A stretch of 35,142 nucleotides of DNA from Nitrospira sp. GTDB taxonomy: Bacteria; Nitrospirota; Nitrospiria; Nitrospirales; Nitrospiraceae. Both the position numbers and the translations under genes were made by a program. The notes under the pieces were generated by a model. It did no database searches. It had not been told where the DNA came from and saw nothing but the letters and a program-made list of their open reading frames with translations. Below, in pieces: positions 1-6,952 of the stretch. The stretch covers positions 169,619 through 204,760 of the forward strand of contig SWDO01000001.1 in assembly GCA_005116895.1 (NCBI GenBank), in the 5' to 3' direction. Every line of letters starts with the position of its first letter. Position 1 is the stretch's first letter.

Positions 1-339
1 ATTCATGTCTCAATTATCGAGCCGGGTGCGATCACGACGCCTATTTGGAATAAGTCAGCGATCGAGGCAGCTGAGCGAGAGGCTGCCATCGAGATGGAAC
101 TTCGAACCCTCTATAAGCCTGTTGTGGCTGCGGTGAGGAAGATCGTGGGAGAAGCTTCAAAGCGAGCGATCTTGCCTGACGCGGTCGCAAGAGTGGTTGA
201 AGAAGCCTTGACGGCGCCAACTCCGAAAACGCGGTATCTCGTTGGGACTGATGCCAAGCTCCGCGCGCTGATGGTAAGACTGCTTCCCGATCGGGTCTCT
301 GACAAGGTGCTGACCTGGATTCTCAAGTTGCCTCATTGA
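1..339 (+). CDS. SDR-family oxidoreductase, C-terminal part (cut by window start)
   Basis: The reading frame is open from base 1 to a TGA at 337-339, giving about 112 residues, so the gene begins outside the window. The first visible residues contain an EPGAITTPIW stretch. This is the usual short-chain dehydrogenase/reductase segment after the catalytic Tyr-x-x-x-Lys helix (P-G-x-x-x-T-P), where the substrate loop starts. The catalytic residues and the N-terminal Rossmann glycine motif lie upstream and cannot be checked. The tail (helical, with KTRYLVGTDAK and LPDRVSDKVL) resembles classical SDRs acting on lipids or steroids, in which a RYxxG..A motif precedes the last helix. Substrate is unknown. 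The gene runs convergently into the minus-strand gene ending at 333, with a seven-base overlap of the two 3' ends. Confidence 0.8.
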   Translation: MHVSIIEPGAITTPIWNKSAIEAAEREAAIEMELRTLYKPVVAAVRKIVGEASKRAILPDAVARVVEEALTAPTPKTRYLVGTDAKLRALMVRLLPDRVSDKVLTWILKLPH

Positions 340-884
340 ACGGCTGCCGTCGGTTTGGCCACTCCGATCCCAAGATCCTGTTTCGAAAAGTCGAATGAGA
401 CGCGGAGTTGGACTGCCAGGTATTTCTGCACCAATCCCGCTCGATCCAGCGGCTGGTCCTGTTCATGATAGACCGCGAGTTCCATATTTCGCCACCGCGC
501 GGCCAGTCCGATGATCCAATCCAATTCCGTCGGTACGACTTGGTTGCCGGCATTCTGATCCGTGAACAGATTGACATCGCCATACAGCACCAGCTTGTTC
601 TTGTAGAGATCAAGGTCGGCATGGGCAACGTATCGAAAGAGAGCCCGTCCGGTATTGTCGGGCCTGGCGAAGTAATTCTTGTTATGAAAGAGCCATCCGG
701 CCCCCGCGTAGACCGTCAGATTCTGATTTGGGAAGTGACGTCCCCATCCTGACAAATCCTGTACAGCTTGGAACTTTGCGGTGACCAGTCCATCGGCATA
801 TTCCTGCGTAATGCCTTTCCGATCGATGGGGATATCACGCTCGTATTGCAGGCGCCAGTTGAGGTGGCCAAGTACACCGGTCAA
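333..884 (-). CDS. C-terminal piece of an interrupted duplicated envelope protein
   Basis: This 183-residue frame is in the same phase as the piece at 888-1313. The two are separated only by a TAA at 888-890 and one codon, and the only start available at the head of this piece is a TTG at 884. It carries the end of the first and all of the second copy of an internal repeat of about 95 residues. Each copy contains ARPDN, a DLY segment, alternating hydrophobic strands and a final P-(I/L)-D-R. The amphipathic strand pattern, with aromatic strand ends, suggests an outer-membrane or periplasmic beta-structured protein; I do not recognise a named family. It is best read as the distal part of one gene of about 325 codons broken by a nonsense codon. 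Separate translation from the TTG is possible but no Shine-Dalgarno is obvious. Confidence 0.6.
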   Translation of the reverse strand: MTGVLGHLNWRLQYERDIPIDRKGITQEYADGLVTAKFQAVQDLSGWGRHFPNQNLTVYAGAGWLFHNKNYFARPDNTGRALFRYVAHADLDLYKNKLVLYGDVNLFTDQNAGNQVVPTELDWIIGLAARWRNMELAVYHEQDQPLDRAGLVQKYLAVQLRVSFDFSKQDLGIGVAKPTAAVQ

Positions 885-887
885 GGC

Positions 888-1313
888 TTAGGTGCCGTCC
901 CATTCGCTCAATTCAATCCATCCATTCGTACGATCAGAGAAAAAGTTCTGATCGGTATAGAACGTGAGATATTGCCTGTAGAGATCCGTTTCCAGGTGCA
1001 GCATGTGGCGCAAGCCGACGAGACCCGAATTGTCAGGCCTGGCGGCGAAGGTGGGATTTGTGGCGAACGCACTGGTGAGGAAATAGCCGGCGAAGATCGA
1101 TTCTTCGGCTTCTCGACCATTGGCGTTTCCCAGCGCAGGAAGTGGGCGTCCATACTTTTCCAATGCGGGTGCATCGCAGGGGTAGATGAGGTGTGTTGAG
1201 AACAGGACGACCGCACTGATAAAGATTCGCCGGCCTGTCGGTGTCGTGAGGCAAGACGTAACACGTCTGCCGAGAGGTGGCGAGAGAGAGGGTTGGGTCT
1301 GAGAGCCGAGCAT
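888..1313 (-). CDS. N-terminal piece of the same interrupted envelope protein
   Basis: The ATG at 1313 overlaps the TAG of the upstream lipoprotein gene (a TAGTGATG junction), indicating translational coupling. The first 50 residues hold a basic stretch (TGRRIF) and a hydrophobic run (ISAVVLF) that look like a signal peptide. The start may therefore be further in than the ATG chosen here. The mature part has AARPDNSG, LHLETDLYRQYL and FYTDQNFFSDR, which match the second repeat in the downstream piece nearly column for column. The frame ends at a TAA (888-890) in the middle of the first repeat, exactly where the second repeat continues with hydrophobic residues. Without readthrough the product would be a truncated half repeat. 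Function is unknown. Confidence 0.6.
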   Translation of the reverse strand: MLGSQTQPSLSPPLGRRVTSCLTTPTGRRIFISAVVLFSTHLIYPCDAPALEKYGRPLPALGNANGREAEESIFAGYFLTSAFATNPTFAARPDNSGLVGLRHMLHLETDLYRQYLTFYTDQNFFSDRTNGWIELSEWDGT

Positions 1314-1315
1314 CA

Positions 1316-1714
1316 CTACCGTGCGCAGGTTTCAAAAATCTCTTCGCAGTCATTGGAGGCGTCGAACGTTGCTGGAACGAACCGGTACTGCACCGCAACG
1401 ACGCGGTTGTCGCTCAGAATGACAGTGGCCCAGCAGCCATGGCGAACTGTTGCAAAGCTCCCTTTCCCAACTGGCCGAGATTCTTCCAGTATCGGGGCTT
1501 CGCGGTAGTAGTGGAGGACTGTCCTCTCGCCGTCGACCATTTCTTTCTTGGGCGTCCCTGCGCAGGCGAGGATTGCAGATGTAGACTGGCCTATCATGCG
1601 CTGTTGATTGGGGTACTCTCCCACATGTGCCGGTGTACTGCAGCTCACCAGAGCTATTCCCCCTGTGAGTACCAGCGCGAGTGAGAGAAAATCTTGAACC
1701 GTCATGCCTGTCAT
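1316..1714 (-). CDS. Small BamE/SmpA-like lipoprotein
   Basis: A protein of about 132 residues with a lipoprotein signal peptide: a hydrophobic stretch (FLSLALVLTGGIAL) followed by the lipobox V-S-C, so Cys would be acylated and the protein anchored in a membrane. The segment after it (ILACAGTPKKEMVDGERT followed by a YY pair) follows the pattern seen in BamE/SmpA-fold lipoproteins, where a G-x-P turn is followed by a short tyrosine-rich strand. Two in-frame ATGs lie at 1714 and 1705 and neither has a clear Shine-Dalgarno, so the start is uncertain by three codons. Its stop codon overlaps the start of the interrupted envelope protein downstream, so both were probably made together. The BamE-like fold is inference from the motif spacing. 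Confidence 0.7.
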   Translation of the reverse strand: MTGMTVQDFLSLALVLTGGIALVSCSTPAHVGEYPNQQRMIGQSTSAILACAGTPKKEMVDGERTVLHYYREAPILEESRPVGKGSFATVRHGCWATVILSDNRVVAVQYRFVPATFDASNDCEEIFETCAR

Positions 1715-1797
1715 TGTTGTCTGACTAGGGATGAAATGCAATCACCTGGGCGGCAGGGGAAAATAGATCCCAAGAGGGGACTGGAACAGAGAAGAAG

Positions 1798-2241
1798 TCA
1801 GCCGACAAAATCAGGGTTCAGACGGGTCAGGGGTTTGACAGACAGGGCTTTGATCTCATTGTAAACGATCGTGCGGCCAACTTGTCTGAGTCGGCTGAAG
1901 ACACCCTCGACAATCACTTGCTCACCTTCGTGGACTTCCAGCTGTCCAAGACTTACCACCTTCAATGTACCGGCCTGGTCTTGCAACAAAAAGCCATAGG
2001 CCGGTTGCCCTTGACGATTGGTGGCTAACTGCACGTTCATGACCTTTCCAGTGACCATGACGTCTTGATGATCGTACTGCTCCGGGTGGGCTAGGAGCTC
2101 CGAGATCTCAATCAGGCTAGCAGCTGCTGCCGGAGTCGCCGTGCCCAGTTCTCCTGGCAGGCAAGGGCAGATGAAGAGGAGCAAGAGGAAGACAGCCACT
2201 GACGTGACACATGGTGAGGGCGTAGAGGATCGTGTTCTCAT
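1798..2241 (-). CDS. Secreted OB-fold (tRNA_anti-like) protein, unknown function
   Basis: A protein of 147 residues with a signal peptide: a basic N-terminus, a run of Val/Phe/Leu at about residues 15-25, then an Ala-rich cleavage region ending AAAAS. The mature domain reads as a five-stranded OB fold: a helix ISELLAHPEQYD, then VMVTGKVMNV, a GFLLQD strand, GTLKVVS, and the G(E)QVIVEGVF strand. This order (ISELLxxPxxYxxxxVxVxGxV) is typical of small periplasmic tRNA_anti-like or bacterial OB-fold proteins that bind ligands or act in envelope stress. No catalytic residues are evident. It is separated by about 80 bases from the lipoprotein gene downstream on the same strand and about 50 bases from the unknown gene upstream, so it may belong to one transcript. 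Confidence 0.7.
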   Translation of the reverse strand: MRTRSSTPSPCVTSVAVFLLLLFICPCLPGELGTATPAAAASLIEISELLAHPEQYDHQDVMVTGKVMNVQLATNRQGQPAYGFLLQDQAGTLKVVSLGQLEVHEGEQVIVEGVFSRLRQVGRTIVYNEIKALSVKPLTRLNPDFVG

Positions 2242-2290
2242 TGTTGAACGTAATTATACCGAACTGCTGGTGATTGGCAACTATGAAAGT

Positions 2291-3472
2291 TTACCATTTG
2301 TCGGAGGCTCGACCGCTGACATCCTCTCCAATGAAGTTGTGGAGAATGTGCTGCTGCAGTTCCGTCAGTTCGGCAGGGCTGGCCTCGTTCGGCGAAGCGA
2401 GCAACTCCTGCTCTTTCGATCTCGGCGCCGTGCGTGTGAGGAGTTCTTCATCCAGCGCCTCGTCGCCGGCGTCCACATCTTTTTGTATGGAGACCAGCCG
2501 TTGGAGTCCAAACAAGGTCCGGGTTGATTCACTGTGCATGGCGTTGGAACTCGCTCCGTACACGAGCGAATTCCAAAATTTCGTTTCAGTGGCTTCCGGT
2601 ATCCGAATCACGGCATAGGCAGCCAGTTTCTCAAGTAAAGCCGACTCCGTCTGCTCGAGCCCATCGTAGGTCGCGATCGATCGCTCGATGGGGGTGCGAG
2701 AGAGGACCTGCACGGTATCCTTCCAGAGTTCCAGGGAGGGGGTGCTTCCTGGTGCCGGACGGATCCCTGAGCCCTTGGCCTGCAGTGCAGTGAGATACTG
2801 AGACAAGAACTTGACCTTGCGCGCGGCCAACGTACTGGCGGGGATTCCCCAAATATGGCCGATTTCATGATCGAGCAAGATCGTCTGATCCGATGTCCGC
2901 TGCTCGCGCTCAGCCAGGTCGAGACGTTTCTTGAATCGTTCGGCAAACCGGAGCATTGTTTGCATTTCAATGGCCAGCCGCTGCCGTTGATATTCTTCCG
3001 CAGTAATCTCGTTGTGTTCCCAACGCTCTTCCAGCAGCCGGAGCGTTGCCGTAGGGACGGCGGACCGAGCCTGGGATTTGAGAGTCTCGATTGTTTCGGC
3101 AGACACCCCACGGTCAGCGAGCAGGAGAGCGGCTCGAGAGACGAAGGCCTCCGCTATGTGGGCCTGATGTTTCAGGACTATGCACTGAAGCCAGGTTCGT
3201 TCCCGTCGAAGCCGAGCCCGCCTGCGGTATTCGTCCCGGCGATTGATCATTGCCGTAATCGATTCCTGGGTCATTGTGGTGACGGGCTTCTTGCCGGAGA
3301 CACATCGAGGGTCTGGCCGGTCCGCCACCATGTACAAGATTTCCTCGTGGGTGACGTCGAGATACTGGATCAGCAACAGTCTGAGGATAATGCGACCTTG
3401 GATTGGTAAGCCGGCGACGACGTCTTCAATCATCTCGGCGGTCAGCGGCGATGCCATGACTGCGTGTGTCAT
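2291..3472 (-). CDS. Conserved-looking helical protein with an HExxH motif, unknown function
   Basis: A 393-residue, largely helical, cytoplasmic-looking protein with no signal peptide and no predicted membrane span. The N-terminal third contains long charged helices rich in Arg (RRDEYRRRARLRRERTWLQ). The middle contains LLDHEIGHIWGI, an H-E-x-x-H sequence as found in zinc metallopeptidases, followed by helices around residues 215-230. The third zinc ligand and other gluzincin or metzincin landmarks are not evident, so peptidase activity is only a possibility and the match may be chance. I do not recognise a family. The ATG at 3472 is the first in frame; the upstream bases (GAAAGAACAT) give only a weak ribosome site. 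A 72-residue gene follows the same strand 79 bases upstream. Confidence 0.65.
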   Translation of the reverse strand: MTHAVMASPLTAEMIEDVVAGLPIQGRIILRLLLIQYLDVTHEEILYMVADRPDPRCVSGKKPVTTMTQESITAMINRRDEYRRRARLRRERTWLQCIVLKHQAHIAEAFVSRAALLLADRGVSAETIETLKSQARSAVPTATLRLLEERWEHNEITAEEYQRQRLAIEMQTMLRFAERFKKRLDLAEREQRTSDQTILLDHEIGHIWGIPASTLAARKVKFLSQYLTALQAKGSGIRPAPGSTPSLELWKDTVQVLSRTPIERSIATYDGLEQTESALLEKLAAYAVIRIPEATETKFWNSLVYGASSNAMHSESTRTLFGLQRLVSIQKDVDAGDEALDEELLTRTAPRSKEQELLASPNEASPAELTELQQHILHNFIGEDVSGRASDKW

Positions 3473-3551
3473 ATGTTCTTTCAGGCGGTGAAGGCCAATG
3501 TTCTATGGTGTACGCAGGGGTGAGACAGTTCGACTCATATCTGACGTCTGA

Positions 3552-3770
3552 CTACGCTGTGCCGGTCCGTTGCTCACGTTGTTCGAGTTGAAGGGCGACA
3601 TATTCACGGATGTCTTGTATGCTGCCGCTCAGGAACATTTCCCGTGGGATTTCTATCCGCACAAGTTGGGAGGGGTCGATCCCTCGGTCTTGGGCATAGA
3701 GTTCATCGATATACAGGCTCACCGAGCCATCAGGAAAACGCAAGGCATAGAGCGCGGTGGTATCAGCCAT
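3552..3770 (-). CDS. Small acidic hypothetical protein (72 aa)
   Basis: A short open frame from ATG 3770, preceded by GGAA five bases before the start. The product looks like a folded small protein: a strand pair (LYALRFPDGSVSLYIDELYA), a proline-led strand (RIEIPREMFLSG) and a C-terminal helix (IQDIREYVALQLEQRE). It has no signal peptide, Cys or known motif. It lies just upstream of the 393-residue unknown gene on the same strand and could be cotranscribed with it. I do not recognise a family. The coding call rests on the regular alternating strand pattern and the lack of a better frame on either strand. Confidence 0.5.
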   Translation of the reverse strand: MADTTALYALRFPDGSVSLYIDELYAQDRGIDPSQLVRIEIPREMFLSGSIQDIREYVALQLEQREQRTGTA

Positions 3771-4059
3771 GAGATTCCAACGAGTGACAGTCTAGAGGTA
3801 ACACAGGCCTCGTCGGACTGTCAAAGCCGTGGACAGGTGCATGAATGGTCAGCAGCCATCGGGAAACAGGCACTATTTTTACGGACTGTTCATACTATCC
3901 GGCTTGGGTGAGAACGGAGATCTTGGGGAGGATCATGATAACCAGCCGAGGCCTGATGCGGTAAGGCTTGAATCATGTGCCCTTGCGAAGGCTGATGAGT
4001 TCTGGGGGGACGATCGAACGCGGTGGGGATGGGTGTGACCAGATGAGGTCAGTACCGAT
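3771..4059. other. Gene-poor stretch
   Basis: Between the 72-residue gene and the terminator at 4060-4100 I see no convincing gene on either strand. The short frames here have no ribosome sites or protein-like patterns. It must hold the promoter for the minus-strand genes below 3770, but no clear sigma-70 pair stands out. Confidence 0.5.
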
Positions 4060-4100
4060 AAAAAAAACAGGGCCTTTGATCGTGAGGGTCAAAGGCCCTG
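4060..4100 (-). terminator. Rho-independent terminator of the HemQ-like gene
   Basis: A perfect 12-base inverted repeat (CAGGGCCTTTGA at 4068-4079 and TCAAAGGCCCTG at 4089-4100) with a nine-base loop. On the minus strand it is followed directly by a run of eight T (plus-strand A's at 4060-4067). It begins 27 bases after the stop codon of the gene at 4127-4849, so it ends that transcript. Confidence 0.92.
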
Positions 4101-4126
4101 GGACTCATTCTGACTGATCCGGATAT

Positions 4127-4849
4127 CTAGCCGCCGAGGGTGTCGAGGGTTTCCTTGAGGCTCTTGCGAATGCACGTGAAGATCGGGGTATCCCGCAGCG
4201 TATAGCGTGAGCCCTCCGTCTCCCGTAGCGCCATCACCAAGTCCAGAAAATCCTCCGGCTTGTCGCTTTCAAACGCCACGACCCATTCCTGATCGTCCAA
4301 CCCAAACGAATAGGTTGTGTTCAGCTTTACGGAAGGGAAGCGATGTCCCACTTCAATATGCTCATCCATCATGCCCTGACGCGCCGCCTTCGTGAGCAAA
4401 AACCACTCCCGTGTTTTCAAAAATGGATAGACGAAGATGTATTTGCTTTTTCCTGGGACCACGGTCAACCGTTTGCCTTCCTGGCCTGCATGCGAGTGGT
4501 GATCCACGTACACGGATCGCTTGGTGATCGCCAGATAGGAATAGGGGGTCGTGAGATACTGCCCAAGCCCGGAGGCCAGCATCTTGGTCGTCATGTCTTG
4601 GAACAGGTCGAGATCATAGCTGATACGCCAGAGCATGAAGTCGCAGTCACCGCGAATACCAATGGTCGAATAGGGGACCAGGAGGACTTGTCCGTTATAC
4701 TCCTCCACCGCGCGGAGGAATTCCTGCTTGCCCTGCGTCCGCACATCCTCAGGCAATCGCCGCCAAGCGGGATCGACTTTATAGAATGCAAAGTTGACGT
4801 ACTGACGCCGAGGGGCCGACGGGGTAGGGGATGTTTCCGGGGTCGACAT
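4127..4849 (-). CDS. hemQ: Chlorite-dismutase-fold heme protein, HemQ-like (coproheme decarboxylase)
   Basis: A 240-residue protein of the chlorite dismutase/HemQ family, which in HemQ converts coproheme to heme b in the last step of the coproporphyrin pathway. It has no signal peptide, unlike respiratory periplasmic chlorite dismutases. A KYIFVYPFLKTREWFLL segment carries the Tyr-Pro and Lys pattern used by HemQ, where Tyr becomes the catalytic radical. DEHIEVGHRF supplies the proximal heme His, and GLDDQEWVVAFES is the typical beta strand of the second ferredoxin-like half. The start is ATG 4849 because AAAGGAG sits seven bases upstream; a TTG two codons earlier is less likely. The gene is monocistronic, with a strong terminator behind it, and is divergent from cinA. 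Coproheme decarboxylase is my preferred role; true chlorite dismutase is less likely. Confidence 0.85.
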   Translation of the reverse strand: MSTPETSPTPSAPRRQYVNFAFYKVDPAWRRLPEDVRTQGKQEFLRAVEEYNGQVLLVPYSTIGIRGDCDFMLWRISYDLDLFQDMTTKMLASGLGQYLTTPYSYLAITKRSVYVDHHSHAGQEGKRLTVVPGKSKYIFVYPFLKTREWFLLTKAARQGMMDEHIEVGHRFPSVKLNTTYSFGLDDQEWVVAFESDKPEDFLDLVMALRETEGSRYTLRDTPIFTCIRKSLKETLDTLGG

Positions 4850-4910
4850 TACCAAACTCCTTTAGTATCAATGAGCATCAATAGAGGAGAGCCTTCCTCA
4901 CGTCTTCTTC

Positions 4911-4939
4911 GTTTAGCACTTCCCCTTCTGTCTTGTCAA
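4911..4939 (-). promoter_or_regulatory. Possible promoter of the HemQ-like gene
   Basis: On the minus strand a perfect TTGACA (plus bases 4934-4939) is followed after 17 bases by CTAAAC (4911-4916), preceded by TG. The -35 box is good and the -10 box weak. It is placed correctly, about 60 bases before the start at 4849. Confidence 0.4.
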
Positions 4940-4964
4940 CGGGAGGCCAGACCCGAACTGTTCA

Positions 4965-4993
4965 TTGACAGGATACGGAGCTTCTGGTACTGG
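4965..4993 (+). promoter_or_regulatory. Possible promoter of cinA-thpR
   Basis: A perfect TTGACA at 4965-4970 is followed after 17 bases by TACTGG at 4988-4993, a weak -10. It lies 73 bases upstream of the cinA start and back to back with the putative promoter of the divergent gene. Confidence 0.35.
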
Positions 4994-5066
4994 CAAGCGC
5001 GTGTAATCGATGGAGCGGTTCGCGTTGTGATCAACCCGGCTCAGATGGAATAGACTCGTATCGCGT

Positions 5067-6356
5067 ATGGCAGCAGCGTCGCCACATAGGTATCTCGCGG
5101 AAACGATCGCCATCGGCTCAGAGCTTCTCGTCGGAGGCCGCTCTGACAGCAATTCGCTGTGGATCGCCGATGCCTTGGCTGCGATCGGCATCGAAGTCAG
5201 GTTCAAGACCATCGTCGGAGACGATCAGTCGGATATTGCCGCAGTCCTGACGACAGCCTGCCGTCGGGCTGGGATTGTGATCATGACCGGGGGGTTAGGT
5301 CCTACGGTCGACGACTGTACCAGGGAAGCCGTCGCGTCGGTCACGGGCTTTCGATTGACTCGCCGCAAGGAAGCCTTCGAGAATATGAGAGCCCGGTTGG
5401 CTCAATGGGGGCGAACACCCAATAAGGGGCAGTTACGACAAGCGTTGATTCCGTCCAAGGCGACCGTGTTGCCGAATCCAGTTGGATCGGCACCGGGGTT
5501 TGCGATCACCTGGCGGGGGACACACATGATCGCATTGCCTGGTGTTCCCAGCGAAATGAAAGCCATGATGGAGCAATCGGTTGTTCCACTATTGGCCGCT
5601 CAATTTCATCGATCGAAGCAGGCACGTCTTCATCCCATCACACGATTGGTCTTTCATACCTGGGGATTACCGGAGTCCGATGTGGATGCAAAGCTGCAGG
5701 GACTCATACAGAAGCGGACGCCGATTGCCCTGGGGCTTCTGGCCTCGCCGACAGGCGTGCTGGTGTCACTGACGACTAAGGCTCATCGATCGATCAAGGA
5801 AGCCGTGCTTCAGTCATTGGCGGAAGGGGTTCGTACGAGATTGCGTGAGTGGATCTATGCCGAAGGACATGACACGATGGAAGAGGTTGTCGGTCGACTG
5901 TTGGTCGAACAGGGGCTCACGGTCGCGGTGGCTGAATCGTGCACGGGAGGATTGATCGGGCATCGACTCACACAGGTGCCGGGATCATCCGCCTATGTCG
6001 ATCGTGGGGCGCTCTGCTACAGTAACCGATCCAAAACGGAGATGCTCGGAGTGTCAGCGGGTCTCTTTGAGCAGCATGGGGCAGTCAGTCGAGAAGTCGC
6101 GGCAGCGATGGCGCGAGGGATGAGGGAACGGGCAAGTGTGTCAGTGGCCGTGAGTGTCACGGGTATCGCTGGACCCGGCGGTGCGACTGAAACAAAACCA
6201 GTCGGACTGGTCTATATCGGACTCGACGGAGGCAACGGCGATACCGTGATAAAGGAGTGTCGGTTCCACGGAGACCGGTCTATGATCAAACAGCGGGCTG
6301 CACAGGCAGCGCTCGACCTGCTTCGTCGTTGGCTAATCGGAAGGGGAAAAGCATGA
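5067..6356 (+). CDS. cinA: CinA-family protein with nicotinamide mononucleotide deamidase domain
   Basis: A full-length two-domain CinA of 429 residues. Residues 1-170 form the MoCF/COG1058 domain (IGSELLVGGRSDSNS, MTGGLGPTVDDCTREAVA, LPGVPSEMKAMM), which in other bacteria has ADP-ribose pyrophosphatase activity. The C-terminal domain, from about residue 270, is the PncC-type amidohydrolase that turns NMN into nicotinate mononucleotide (VAVAESCTGGLIGHRLT, VTGIAGPGGATETKPVGLVY). The Ser-Cys-Thr-Gly-Gly motif expected at the active site is intact. The role is pyridine nucleotide salvage and cleaning of NAD breakdown products. ATG 5067 has no strong Shine-Dalgarno. The stop overlaps the start of thpR (ATGA), indicating coupled translation. 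Confidence 0.95.
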   Translation: MAAASPHRYLAETIAIGSELLVGGRSDSNSLWIADALAAIGIEVRFKTIVGDDQSDIAAVLTTACRRAGIVIMTGGLGPTVDDCTREAVASVTGFRLTRRKEAFENMRARLAQWGRTPNKGQLRQALIPSKATVLPNPVGSAPGFAITWRGTHMIALPGVPSEMKAMMEQSVVPLLAAQFHRSKQARLHPITRLVFHTWGLPESDVDAKLQGLIQKRTPIALGLLASPTGVLVSLTTKAHRSIKEAVLQSLAEGVRTRLREWIYAEGHDTMEEVVGRLLVEQGLTVAVAESCTGGLIGHRLTQVPGSSAYVDRGALCYSNRSKTEMLGVSAGLFEQHGAVSREVAAAMARGMRERASVSVAVSVTGIAGPGGATETKPVGLVYIGLDGGNGDTVIKECRFHGDRSMIKQRAAQAALDLLRRWLIGRGKA

Positions 6357-6952
6357 TTCGGACCTTTTTAGCCGTCGAGGTCAGTGACGAGGTTCGTACC
6401 GCGATCTCCCAGGCGCAGCACGACCTCAAAGAACGGCTCGCGGCCGATTCCTCCAAGGAGATCCGCATCACCTGGGGACAGGCGAATTCGTTTCATCTCA
6501 CGCTGAGGTTTCTCGGGGATACGGAGAAGCACCTCATCGACCAACTCCGTGAAGCGATGGCGAGTGTCAGGCGGTCTCATCCAGCCATTCAGATTCCGAT
6601 CGATCGGCTCCAGGCCTTCCCAAGTTTTGAGAAACCGCGGGTACTGTGGGTCGGCCCATCTGACGAGTGGCTCAACAGTGAATCAGCCAAGCGGTTGGCA
6701 GCGTTGCATCGGGAGATAGAGTCCTGCTGCCACTCGTTGGGCTTTCCACCAGACGAGAAATCCTTCAACCCACATCTGACACTGGCGAGGATCAAACTCG
6801 GTGAACGACGGGTTGGGGAGCTGCTCGCCAAAAGTGGCGTCTGTGAACAGGCACTGCCGTTAGGGTCGATGACAGTTGGACCGATTGTGCTGATAAAAAG
6901 CCATTTGCGTCCGACTGGCCCCGTCTATACGAAACTCTGGGAAGTGGTGTGA
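6353..6952 (+). CDS. thpR: RNA 2',3'-cyclic phosphodiesterase (2'-5' RNA ligase family)
   Basis: A 199-residue member of the 2H phosphoesterase superfamily. Both signature H-x-T-x motifs are present: FHLTLRFLG near residue 45 and PHLTLARIK near residue 142, at the expected distance. N-terminal IRTFLAVEVSDEVR is characteristic of ThpR. The enzyme opens 2',3'-cyclic phosphates on RNA ends; ligase activity seen in vitro is thought secondary. The ATG at 6353 overlaps the TGA of cinA by four bases, which fixes the start; the frame continues upstream but that part is an overlap with cinA. Pairing of cinA and thpR, often ahead of recA, is common in bacteria. Here recA is 6 kb away, separated by accessory genes. 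The 3' end overlaps the convergent ankyrin gene by 28 bases. Confidence 0.93.
   Translation: MIRTFLAVEVSDEVRTAISQAQHDLKERLAADSSKEIRITWGQANSFHLTLRFLGDTEKHLIDQLREAMASVRRSHPAIQIPIDRLQAFPSFEKPRVLWVGPSDEWLNSESAKRLAALHREIESCCHSLGFPPDEKSFNPHLTLARIKLGERRVGELLAKSGVCEQALPLGSMTVGPIVLIKSHLRPTGPVYTKLWEVV

Noticed and set aside
408..1199. Plus-strand open frames across the interrupted envelope gene
   Set aside because: They lack ribosome sites and protein-like patterns; the minus-strand frames show the internal repeat and signal peptide.
2855..3409. 184-codon plus-strand frame opposite the HExxH protein
   Set aside because: No ribosome site, irregular composition; likely antisense shadow.
4343..5053. Long plus-strand frame opposite the HemQ-like gene
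   Set aside because: It is a shadow: the minus strand carries the clear family motifs, ribosome site and terminator.
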